Of a DNA stretch of 29,675 bases, positions 16,555-24,151 are shown one piece after another. The translations under genes and the position numbers were made by a program. Below the pieces are notes generated by a model that worked only from the letters and a program-made list of their open reading frames with translations, was not told the origin of the DNA and searched no databases. The stretch comes from an uncultured Catenibacillus sp. (GTDB taxonomy: Bacteria > Bacillota > Clostridia > Lachnospirales > Lachnospiraceae), in the NCBI GenBank assembly GCA_934339005.1, contig CAKRHR010000033.1, forward strand, positions 1 through 29,675, given 5' to 3'. Within the stretch, counting starts at the first letter, position 1, and every line of letters begins with the position of its first letter.

Positions 16555-18090
16555 CTACATATGTCGTTTCTGACGCAGTACTGGTCTGATGCCAAAGATT
16601 TCTTCAAAAAAATCTGCTTTTTCTTCAACCCTGTCCTGCTCAAGTGTAATATCATAAATTGTATCTGCCACAATCTTCATCTCTGTTTCATTCACAGTTG
16701 TGCGAATTTTCTGAATTTTTTGTCTGTGGCTCTTATCCATCGCATTTGCAAGTCCGAATATTGCAGAGAGTTTCAGCATATCAATATAACTTTCTCTATC
16801 AATTTCATGGCTCATGCTTTCGTATTTTGGAATAAATGCACTGGAATTATATAAAACGATACACGATACAATCTCTTTTTCCAGATCAGAAAGTCCAATC
16901 AGCTCACACTGTCGGATAATATGATACGAATTGTATAACGAATTAGCGTCATTAATAAATTTTCCTGTGTCATGTAAAATCGCCGCGAGCTGCAAAAGCA
17001 GTCGATGTCTTTGATTCAGCCCTGAAATCTTTTTCGTTGCATCAAATAATTCTTTTGACAGACTCTCAACGTTGCGCACATGTGCTTCATCACTGTCAAA
17101 TTTTCTGGCAATGAAGCGGGCGCTTTTAATAACATCTTTCGTAAAATCGTGTTCAAGCAGATATCTTTCCACCTTCTGGCTGTAATCTAACGCCATGCCA
17201 TCACACAAATCCACCGATGCCCGCCACAAATTCTTTGCTTTTGTCTTTGTGAGCATCTTTTCAATGGCAATTGAACTTGGAATCATAATGGATGCCACCT
17301 CATAAGGCACATTCATCTCCTCTGCAATCTGCACCGGCAGTTTTGCAACAATCTGCTGATAAACTGCTTCAAACTCTGTCTTTGTCATCATCTCTTTATC
17401 AGCACAGCCTGCAAACATCATAATATATTCAAATTCCTGACCAACGATAATCACATGCTTGACATCTGCTGCGCTTAACTGTGTAAAGCTATAGGAAGTC
17501 AGACCATTTGTAATATATTCAGACATCAGGCGCACGAAGTCCGATGTCTGCCCTTCCAAGTCTGCTAAAAGTTCACGGATACGCAGTGAACCGAGCCGGA
17601 TATTTTTTGTAAAATGTAAAATACCATCCTGATAGACAGACGCCTGAATACTTCCTGCGCCAATGTCAAGAATAACTGCCCCTTCTTTAATGAGCTGTTC
17701 AAAATTTGGCATCTGAAATGCAATGGATTTAAGTGTCAGAAAACGCTGCTGCGCATTACTGATAAGCTGAACCTTAAGTCCTGTACGCACACGAATCTGA
17801 TCAATAATCACCTGTCCATTGGTAGCCTCCCGCAGGGCACTGCCGCCATATGCAACATAGTCGTCCACCTGATATTCATCCATCTTAAGTTTAAACTTCT
17901 TTAAAACATGACATAATTCATTGACGAGTTCATAACTGATAAACCCTTTGGAATAGGCATCACTGCCAAGTTCAATGATATATCTGACATGGTCTAACTG
18001 TCGGATACCGATTTTTTTGCCGATTTCATAAACTTTCAGTTCAAGTTCATTAGAACCGACTTCAATAGCTGCATATGTTTTAAGTGCCAT
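16555..18090 (-). CDS. Ppx/GppA-family protein with altered catalytic motif, HD-like C-terminus
   Basis: 511 residues. N-terminal ASKHA fold of the exopolyphosphatase/pppGpp phosphatase family: phosphate loop 1 reads AAIEVGSNELEL (residues 7-18; Asp is normal where E10 stands), loop 2 reads DIGAGSIQ (142-149; DIGGGS is usual). The segment that holds the catalytic Glu in this family (SGxEEAR) reads SNAQQRF at 111-117, so both glutamates are Gln. The C-terminal half is the HD-like helical domain, with ILHDTGKF near residue 372. Gene order and tight spacing with ppk1 are those of a polyphosphate breakdown/synthesis pair, but the changes raise the chance that this copy binds polyphosphate or (p)ppGpp without hydrolysing it. 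Ribosome site AAGGAG. Confidence 0.87.
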   Translation of the reverse strand: MALKTYAAIEVGSNELELKVYEIGKKIGIRQLDHVRYIIELGSDAYSKGFISYELVNELCHVLKKFKLKMDEYQVDDYVAYGGSALREATNGQVIIDQIRVRTGLKVQLISNAQQRFLTLKSIAFQMPNFEQLIKEGAVILDIGAGSIQASVYQDGILHFTKNIRLGSLRIRELLADLEGQTSDFVRLMSEYITNGLTSYSFTQLSAADVKHVIIVGQEFEYIMMFAGCADKEMMTKTEFEAVYQQIVAKLPVQIAEEMNVPYEVASIMIPSSIAIEKMLTKTKAKNLWRASVDLCDGMALDYSQKVERYLLEHDFTKDVIKSARFIARKFDSDEAHVRNVESLSKELFDATKKISGLNQRHRLLLQLAAILHDTGKFINDANSLYNSYHIIRQCELIGLSDLEKEIVSCIVLYNSSAFIPKYESMSHEIDRESYIDMLKLSAIFGLANAMDKSHRQKIQKIRTTVNETEMKIVADTIYDITLEQDRVEEKADFFEEIFGIRPVLRQKRHM

Positions 18091-18104
18091 ACTTTTTTCA
18101 CTCC

Positions 18105-19241
18105 TTAAACCGCTTCATAGTTGCCGAGAATGTGCAGATTCATCGTTTCTGCACCAATACCGGTCAATGCACTGATAACATTTTTATTTGAAAGATTTCC
18201 GTCAAAATCAACGAAGAATCGATACTGCCAGCGTTTGCCTCTCACGGGTCTGGATTCAATCTTGGACATGTTAAGTCCATTGAAAATAAAATGTGAAAGC
18301 ACATGGTAAAGTGAACCGCTCTCATGAGGCAGTTCAAAACAAATACTGATTTTATCTGCTGACTTTTTAAAATGCTTTTTATTCTTTATGATAATAAAAC
18401 GTGTTGTATTATTATGGATATCGTTAATCTTTTCAGCTAAAATATCTAAGCCATAAATATCTGCAGCCAGAGGACTTGCAATGGCAGCCTGAGTCTTATC
18501 ATTATCCTGTGCCACTTTTCTTGCGGCAATAGCTGTATTTTCCAGAGTCATCTCTTTCCAGTGCATATCTTTAAGAAAATTTCTGCACTGCAAAAGTCCC
18601 TGGGGATGTGAATAAACTATCTGGATGTCACCAAGTTGACAGCCCTTAACGCCAAGCAGTGCGTGCTCAATCTTAATATCCTGTTCTCCGACGATACAAT
18701 TATCACTCTCTGCGATTAAATCATACACATCTGTAATGATGCCTGTTGAAGAATTTTCAATTGGAAGTACACCATATTCTGCATCACCATGCTCTACTGC
18801 CACAATGACTTCTTTAAATGTCGGAACATCAAAGCTGTCTATCGTTTTACCAAAATACTGATGCATCGCCTGCTGGCAGTTTGAACCCGGAACACCTGCA
18901 AAAACAACCTTTGTCTGTTCATTAACAGACATCTCTTCCTCTGCAAAACCATATGGCACATCGCCGGATTCTGCCATAAGCATATACTGACGCATACGGC
19001 TGATAGTCATTAAATTTGCAAACAAAGACTCTACGCCCTGCTGATTAAAATCAGTATGTGCCAGTGCTTTAACGCTCTGGATTTTCTCATTTTCACGGGT
19101 TCTGTCCAAAACCGGTTTGCCAATTGTCATTTTATATTTAGCGACTTCCTCTGCCACCTTCATACGCTGTTCAAACAGGCTGACCATTTCTTTATCAATC
19201 TGATCAATCTGCTCTCTTAATTCAATCAACGAATTTTTCAC
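18105..19241 (-). CDS. pheA: bifunctional chorismate mutase/prephenate dehydratase
   Basis: 378 residues; converts chorismate to prephenate to phenylpyruvate in phenylalanine synthesis. AroQ-type mutase at about 1-88 (ELREQIDQIDKEMVSLFEQR, then KYKMTIGKPVLDRTRE). Dehydratase at about 108-290, with GVLPIENSSTG and the catalytic NNTTRFIII motif. C-terminal ACT domain (about 297-375) with SKIESRP, the feedback site for phenylalanine. The start of the dehydratase domain reads VVFAGVPGSNCQQAM, slightly unlike the common GxxGAYSxxA. Start codon is GTG (19241-19239) with AAAGGAGAG before it; the gene overlaps the end of the deaminase gene by 20 bases, so translation is likely coupled. Confidence 0.94.
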   Translation of the reverse strand: MKNSLIELREQIDQIDKEMVSLFEQRMKVAEEVAKYKMTIGKPVLDRTRENEKIQSVKALAHTDFNQQGVESLFANLMTISRMRQYMLMAESGDVPYGFAEEEMSVNEQTKVVFAGVPGSNCQQAMHQYFGKTIDSFDVPTFKEVIVAVEHGDAEYGVLPIENSSTGIITDVYDLIAESDNCIVGEQDIKIEHALLGVKGCQLGDIQIVYSHPQGLLQCRNFLKDMHWKEMTLENTAIAARKVAQDNDKTQAAIASPLAADIYGLDILAEKINDIHNNTTRFIIIKNKKHFKKSADKISICFELPHESGSLYHVLSHFIFNGLNMSKIESRPVRGKRWQYRFFVDFDGNLSNKNVISALTGIGAETMNLHILGNYEAV

Positions 19242-20223
19242 TGTATCTCTCCTTTAGCTTTTCCTTCAGTTGTCCTTTTTCATATACAGAAATAAATGCA
19301 CCATCCACAGCATTCAGATTCATCTGATAAATCTGTGCATCTGTCATTTGAAGACCATTTTTGAGCAATTCATATTCTTTTTTAAGATTCGTGTCATAAA
19401 CGGTCATATCATCTGTACCAACAGTTACTTTTAATCCGGCATCATAATAAGCCTTAATTGGATAATCTTCAATGGATGCCACAGCCTTTGAACAGATATT
19501 ACTTGTCGGGCACATCTCAAGTATAATATTTTTGGATTTTAACAATGCCAGCACTTCCGGGTCTTCGTTGGCACGAAGACCATGTCCGATACGTGATGCA
19601 CCATTTTCAACAGCCTGACGAATGCTCTCTGCGCCTTCCAAAATACCGGCATGTACTGTAAACGGCACATGTTCCTCACGCAGTAACTGGAATTGTTCAA
19701 GATACATATCATTCTGATAGACAAATTCATTGCCAAGAATGTCCATGCCAACAACACCTCTGCCGTTATGATTGACTGCTTCAACAATTGTGGCAAAATT
19801 ATCCTTTTCATCGGCACCACGCATTGTACACAAAATCAGATTTGCTTTAATATGCTGACTGAATTCCATACCCTGCTTTAAACCTTCAATGGCAGCCTCA
19901 ACCACCTGATTCTGACTCAGTCCATGCAGTGTATGTGCCTGGGGCGCAAGTCGGATTTCTGCATATAACACACCCTGCTTATCCATATCGCGCACAAGCT
20001 CTGATACTGCCCTGCGAATAGAACGGCGGTTTTGCAAAACTGTTAATGCCAGCTCAAACCGGCTGACATATTCACCGAAGTTGCCTGTTTCCACCGGCTG
20101 TGTCAAAAAATCATTCAGTCGTTTGACATTGTATGCCGGCAACGGCAAATCCTGTTCCCTTGCAAGTTCAATGATGGTCTGCGGACGAACAGACCCATCC
20201 AGATGTACATGTAAATCTATCAT
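19222..20223 (-). CDS. add: adenosine deaminase-like protein
   Basis: 333 residues, metal-dependent adenosine/AMP deaminase family: adenosine to inosine. Zinc ligands H5 and H7 (DLHVHLDG), H191 and D271 (VGTDDM), and RIGHG (H214) are present. The catalytic motif, normally HAGE, reads HAGILEG at 191-197: the proton-donor Glu position is Ile194 and the nearest Glu is E196. The expected TDDP is TDDM. So family is certain but activity and exact substrate are not. Starts 4 bp after folBK with a GGGGGAG site and overlaps pheA. Its place in a folate/phenylalanine operon is unusual; the link may be purine supply for GTP-derived folate, which is inference. Confidence 0.85.
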   Translation of the reverse strand: MIDLHVHLDGSVRPQTIIELAREQDLPLPAYNVKRLNDFLTQPVETGNFGEYVSRFELALTVLQNRRSIRRAVSELVRDMDKQGVLYAEIRLAPQAHTLHGLSQNQVVEAAIEGLKQGMEFSQHIKANLILCTMRGADEKDNFATIVEAVNHNGRGVVGMDILGNEFVYQNDMYLEQFQLLREEHVPFTVHAGILEGAESIRQAVENGASRIGHGLRANEDPEVLALLKSKNIILEMCPTSNICSKAVASIEDYPIKAYYDAGLKVTVGTDDMTVYDTNLKKEYELLKNGLQMTDAQIYQMNLNAVDGAFISVYEKGQLKEKLKERYSEKFVD

Positions 20224-20227
20224 ACCC

Positions 20228-21049
20228 TTACTCCCCCATCGTTAATTTTTTATATAACTGTTCAACCGTCTGGTTCAATAATGGATGCATATACCATCCT
20301 GCGATCTGTGTCAATGGTCCAAGGACAAAGGTTCTGTTTGCCATATCCGGATGCGGTACAGATAACCGCGGTGTTGATATAACATCATGGTCATAAAAAA
20401 CAATATCCAAATCCAATGTTCTTGGCCCCCAGTGAACTTTGCGTTCACGCCCAAACAGTTTTTCAACATATAATAATGTATCCAGGAGTTCTTCGGGTCC
20501 TTTGGTTGTTTCAATCTCGAAACATCCGTTAATAAAATCCGGCTGGTCTGTCACGCCGTAAGGTTTTGTCGTAATCATATCAGAAACCTGAACAATATGA
20601 ATATCCTCAATGGCTTCAAGATGTTTAAGTGCACCAAGGATAATCTCACCAGAATTACCCTGATTACTGCCAATAGCAATCCAGGCATGGTGCCGGCTTC
20701 TTGTCACTGTCACACCTGCGGTCTTTACATGCAGACCAATCGGTGCCCAGGGTTTGTCCACCGTCAATGTCACGGTTTCAACAAGTGGAAAATTCTTTAA
20801 AATCGCACTGGCAAGATGCTGTGCCACTGCCTCAATCAAATGAAAGGTGTGCGTTTTCATCTCTTTTTCAATCAAATGACAAACGCTGCCATAGTCTACC
20901 GAAAACTTCAAATCATCGCTGATACCGGCTTTCCAGGTATCTGTCTTTAAATCGGCACTGATAATAAAAAGCTGTCCGAGTCGGTTTTCCTCCTCATAGA
21001 CACCGTGATTTGCAAAAACTTCCAATTCTCTGATATGAATACAATCCAT
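20228..21049 (-). CDS. folK: fused dihydroneopterin aldolase / HPPK (FolB-FolK)
   Basis: 273 residues, two folate enzymes in one chain. FolB at about 1-118: opening MDCIHIRELEVFANHGVYEEE, FSVDYGSV (active-site Tyr) and VDKPWAP (active-site Lys). It cleaves dihydroneopterin to 6-hydroxymethyl-dihydropterin. FolK at about 120-273: AWIAIGSNQGN, the GPRTLDLDIVFYD loop with magnesium-binding Asp, and PHPDMANRTFVLGPL. It adds pyrophosphate from ATP. The fusion is common in Clostridia. Ribosome site GAGGAG 10 bases upstream, lying at the folP stop; 15 bp from folP and 4 bp from the deaminase gene. The symbol folB applies to the first half. Confidence 0.94.
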   Translation of the reverse strand: MDCIHIRELEVFANHGVYEEENRLGQLFIISADLKTDTWKAGISDDLKFSVDYGSVCHLIEKEMKTHTFHLIEAVAQHLASAILKNFPLVETVTLTVDKPWAPIGLHVKTAGVTVTRSRHHAWIAIGSNQGNSGEIILGALKHLEAIEDIHIVQVSDMITTKPYGVTDQPDFINGCFEIETTKGPEELLDTLLYVEKLFGRERKVHWGPRTLDLDIVFYDHDVISTPRLSVPHPDMANRTFVLGPLTQIAGWYMHPLLNQTVEQLYKKLTMGE

Positions 21050-21064
21050 TTCCTTTTAACTCCT

Positions 21065-21901
21065 CTATGCATTGATAATTGCTTCTGTCATTTTAATTGC
21101 CTGCGCATTCACTTTAATATCATGCACTCTGACAAAGGCCATACCAGCCATCACACCCATCACTGTCGTTGCCGCCGTACCTACAGCTCTATCCTTCACA
21201 TCAGTATTCAGTGTCAGACCGATACAGGATTTTCTTGAAGTACCAAGAAGCACAGGATAACCAAGCGTGTTAAATCTATCCATCTCCTTAAGCACCTGAA
21301 GACATTGTGTATAATCCAGGCCAAAACCAATGCCCGGGTCAATCATAATCTTCTCATCTGCAATGCCTGCATGCTTTGCAATATCAATACATTCTTTTGT
21401 TTCTCTCAGGCAATCACCAATTAAATCTTCATAGTTGTGATTGTCTTTATTATGCATCAGACAACAGGCTGCATCATATGCTTTAACAACTGCCGCCATC
21501 TGAGAGTCGTACTTAAATCCCCATATATCATTGACAAGGTCTGCGCCTGCATTTAAGGCCGCCTCTGCCACTTTGGATTTATAAGTATCAATGGAAATAG
21601 GCACATCAAACCGTGCACATATGCGCTCAATAGCCGATGCTGTGCGCTCAATTTCTTCATTTTCTGAAATCTGGATATGTCCCGGACGTGTTGATTCACC
21701 GCCCACATCAATGATATCCGCGCCTTCTTTAAGCATCGTTTCTACCCGGAATAATGCTGCATCCGTATCTTTGTAGCTTCCGCCATCGGAAAATGAATCC
21801 GGTGTCAGATTAAGAATACCCATAATATAGGTATGTCTGCCGATTTCAAACCGGCGATTTCCTATAAACATTGTATCAATCATTGTTTTATTCATCTTCA
21901 T
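21065..21901 (-). CDS. folP: dihydropteroate synthase
   Basis: 278 residues, a TIM barrel that joins hydroxymethyl-dihydropterin pyrophosphate to p-aminobenzoate; the sulfonamide target. Motifs: GILNLTPDSFSDGG, DVGGESTRPG, SIDTYKSKVAE, VNDIWG, DPGIGFG and LLGTSRKSCIG. Full length. The ATG at 21901 has AGCAGG directly against it; the third codon, ATG at 21895, has better spacing to AGG and may be the real start. First gene of the tight run folP-folBK-add-pheA-ppx-ppk1. Possible promoter at 22022-22050. Confidence 0.95.
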   Translation of the reverse strand: MKMNKTMIDTMFIGNRRFEIGRHTYIMGILNLTPDSFSDGGSYKDTDAALFRVETMLKEGADIIDVGGESTRPGHIQISENEEIERTASAIERICARFDVPISIDTYKSKVAEAALNAGADLVNDIWGFKYDSQMAAVVKAYDAACCLMHNKDNHNYEDLIGDCLRETKECIDIAKHAGIADEKIMIDPGIGFGLDYTQCLQVLKEMDRFNTLGYPVLLGTSRKSCIGLTLNTDVKDRAVGTAATTVMGVMAGMAFVRVHDIKVNAQAIKMTEAIINA

Positions 21902-22021
21902 CCTGCTTTTTGTTTTATTTTGTCTGTTAATTTCGGATTTAAGATTTTATGATACAATTTATCAAAGATATTATCATCTGTATTTGAAAATATGACATAT
22001 ATCTCGTAAATATCTCGTAAA

Positions 22022-22050
22022 ATCTTATATTTTGACAATATCAGAGTCAA
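22022..22050 (-). promoter_or_regulatory. possible promoter of the folP run
   Basis: Minus strand TTGACT (22050-22045), 17-bp spacer, TAAGAT (22027-22022). Mediocre -10. Sits inside a cluster of six TTTGAC/GTCAAA copies; a tandem 11-bp repeat (TATCTCGTAAA, 22000-22021) follows. Confidence 0.35.
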
Positions 22051-22125
22051 AAGGTCAAAGCTACATTTGTACTTGCACAATATGGTGTTTGACTTTTTGA
22101 CGTAAGTGTCAAAAAAATTTTTACC

Positions 22126-22608
22126 TCAATATAAAATATCAAGGTTCATCTGTTTTTTTGACCAGTTACACTTATCCCTTGCCGCACAGTCATAGCACGG
22201 TCTTGATAATTTGTCTGCTTTATAAAGTATATACTTTAATGAACGTTTATCCTTACATACCAGTGTGCGATGGTGGTAAATCGCCTCTGTGATGATCTGA
22301 ATCTCAGACACTTTAAAACCTGCACGTAAAAGCACAGTTTCTGCCATTAGTGCCCCGGATTCATGATGTGGTGTGCCATCCTCATACTGAAGGTATTTGC
22401 CAATATCATGTAGCAACCCAGCCGCATAAACGACTTCTTTATCATAAGGTGCGCCTGCTTCTAACGTCAAAATCCATGCAATTCTGGCAACATCCATCAA
22501 ATGTTGCATTCCATGACAGCAAAAAATACGCTGTTTCTCAAGTTCTGCCACACGCTGCTGCGAATATATAAAATCTTTGTCTTTGATTATTAACTGAATC
22601 CGTTTCAA
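22126..22608 (-). CDS. HD-domain hydrolase with C-terminal cysteine cluster, in folate locus
   Basis: 160 residues. HD superfamily metal phosphohydrolase: H36 (HLMDVARIA), H67-D68 in AGLLHDIGKYL, HH at 81-82 and 112-113, and D132 in KADKL give the H...HD...D metal set. After the domain comes RPCYDCAARDKCNW, with C138, C141 and C147, possibly a small zinc site. Start codon is TTG (22608-22606) with a weak site; there is no other in-frame start after the upstream stop. It sits between folC and folP, so a role in folate synthesis, for example removing phosphate from dihydroneopterin phosphates, is possible but only inferred. A nucleotide or RNA phosphohydrolase role is the alternative. Confidence 0.82.
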   Translation of the reverse strand: MKRIQLIIKDKDFIYSQQRVAELEKQRIFCCHGMQHLMDVARIAWILTLEAGAPYDKEVVYAAGLLHDIGKYLQYEDGTPHHESGALMAETVLLRAGFKVSEIQIITEAIYHHRTLVCKDKRSLKYILYKADKLSRPCYDCAARDKCNWSKKQMNLDILY

Positions 22609-22640
22609 ATGTTTCTCACTACCATCACACCCTGCTGTTT

Positions 22641-22716
22641 CTTAACTCACATTTACTCCGATACTTACGAATTACTCCGCAGCTATCGTTAAGCTCGAAA
22701 ACACCTCGCTAAGTGT
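22641..22716. repeat. possible dispersed intergenic element
   Basis: The whole folC-HD gap has a patterned sequence: CTTAAC (22641-22646) and GTTAAG (22688-22693) are inverted; TTACTCCG occurs twice 19 bp apart (22653, 22672); GTTAAGCTCG and CTCGCTAAG (22705-22713) form a further imperfect repeat. GC-richer than other gaps here. It looks like a REP/MITE-type element, reaching to the folC stop. Only one copy is in the window, so repeat status is unproven. Confidence 0.35.
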
Positions 22717-23982
22717 TCACATTATATCATATAATTCTTTAACTGTCGATAATGAACCAAAAGAAACGATGACGTCGTCCGGCTGGTGAATTTGTCGTAT
22801 GGCCTTGTCTACGGCATCTGAAAGACTGTCGCATATCGTCACATTTCTAAAGTATTTCTGGGCTGTCACTGCAAGCATTTTGGCATCGAGTCCTCTGGCA
22901 TTTCTTGGCCTGTGTACAATAATTGTATCCGACACTTCCGACATGACAGATAGCATCTCCTGATAATTCTTATCTGCAAAAATGCCAGCGATTAAAATTT
23001 TTCTCCGGTGCTCAAAAAATATCTCAAGACTTCTCGCAAGTGATTTTGCCCCGGCAGGATTGTGCGCACCATCCACCACAATTGTCGGCTCCGTACTAAT
23101 TAATTCAAAGCGTCCCGGCCATCTGGCATTTAAAAGACCTGTGTAAACGACATCTTCAGTTATTAAAATTTCCAATACTTCTGCCGCCTTCACAGCCGCA
23201 CAGGCATTATAAATCTGATATGCCCCGAGCATCTTCATATTGAGTCCTTTCAGATTTTCAAAATCAAATATCTGACCGTCCACTGTCTGTGTCTGCACAT
23301 TCGCCTTTGAAAAATCAACAACAGTTAAGGGACTGCCTGTTTTTTCACATTGTTTTTGAACAACGTCCATCACTTCCGGTTCCTGCGCATAAATCAATGC
23401 AGGATTGCCCTTGATAATACCTGATTTTTCTTCTGCAATTTCTGCCAATGTATGCCCGAGAAATGCTGTATGGTCCAGACTAATTGAGGTAATAACTGAC
23501 AACACCGGTGCCGGGATAATATTCGTTGAATCTCCCAGACCACCCATACCAACCTCCAAAAGCACAATATCGCTGCACATCTCTTTAAAATATAAAAATG
23601 CCATTACCGTTTCGATTTCAAAGGCGGTCGGCTGTTCAAAGCCCTCCTGCATCATCTCATCGCAAACCTTTCGGATCCGTGTCATATAGTCTGCTACCTG
23701 ATTTTTGCTTATCCAGCAGCCATCGTTCTGAATCCGTTCTCTATAATCAAGAATGGTCGGCGAAATAAATCTGCCGACCATATAACCTGCTGCTTTTAAA
23801 ATCTCCGCCAGAAAAGTACAAAATGAGCCTTTACCATTCGTTCCTGTCACATGCACAATCTTTAAATCCGCGCATGGATGTCCCATACGAAGTTCAAGTT
23901 CTCTGACACGTTCAAGTCCATACACACTGCCTTTTTTGTTGTTTATTTCATCTATATATGCAATCGCTTCTTCATAAGTCAA
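22717..23982 (-). CDS. folC: folylpolyglutamate synthase / dihydrofolate synthase
   Basis: 421 residues, Mur-ligase-like fold; adds glutamate to dihydropteroate and to folates using ATP. P-loop VTGTNGKGSFCTFLAEIL near residue 45, ISPTILDYRERI (omega loop region), SLDHTAFLGHT, AEEKSGIIK with the Lys that is often carbamylated nearby, and VDGAHNPAG at the start of the C-terminal domain. The normally GGRLDATN motif reads GGLGDSTN here. Start codon is TTG (23982-23980), 9 bases after GGAGG; the ATG closer to that site opens a 5-codon frame that stops at once. Leads the folate cluster folC-HD-folP-folBK. Confidence 0.93.
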   Translation of the reverse strand: MTYEEAIAYIDEINNKKGSVYGLERVRELELRMGHPCADLKIVHVTGTNGKGSFCTFLAEILKAAGYMVGRFISPTILDYRERIQNDGCWISKNQVADYMTRIRKVCDEMMQEGFEQPTAFEIETVMAFLYFKEMCSDIVLLEVGMGGLGDSTNIIPAPVLSVITSISLDHTAFLGHTLAEIAEEKSGIIKGNPALIYAQEPEVMDVVQKQCEKTGSPLTVVDFSKANVQTQTVDGQIFDFENLKGLNMKMLGAYQIYNACAAVKAAEVLEILITEDVVYTGLLNARWPGRFELISTEPTIVVDGAHNPAGAKSLARSLEIFFEHRRKILIAGIFADKNYQEMLSVMSEVSDTIIVHRPRNARGLDAKMLAVTAQKYFRNVTICDSLSDAVDKAIRQIHQPDDVIVSFGSLSTVKELYDIM

Positions 23983-24094
23983 AGCTCATATCCTCCATCG
24001 CTTACAGCTTTATTTTCCTGCAGGATTAAAACATCAAATCAAGCATTGATAAGATTAAACCTGCCTTTAAAATATATATCTATAAGTATATACC

Positions 24095-24131
24095 AAAAGC
24101 CGTAAAATTCAACGTAAATTTTACGGCTTTT
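24095..24131. terminator. terminator after the beta-xylosidase gene
   Basis: A perfect 15-bp stem (24095-24109 with 24117-24131) with a 7-base loop. T-tails are short (four T on the minus strand, within the stem), so moderately strong. It separates the sugar operon from folC. Confidence 0.75.
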
Positions 24132-24151
24132 GACATTATTTTAATGCAATA

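Noticed and set aside
21898..22080. 60-residue frame overlapping the folP start by ATGA
   Set aside because: TTG start without a ribosome site, A/T-driven composition, and a likely promoter lies inside it.
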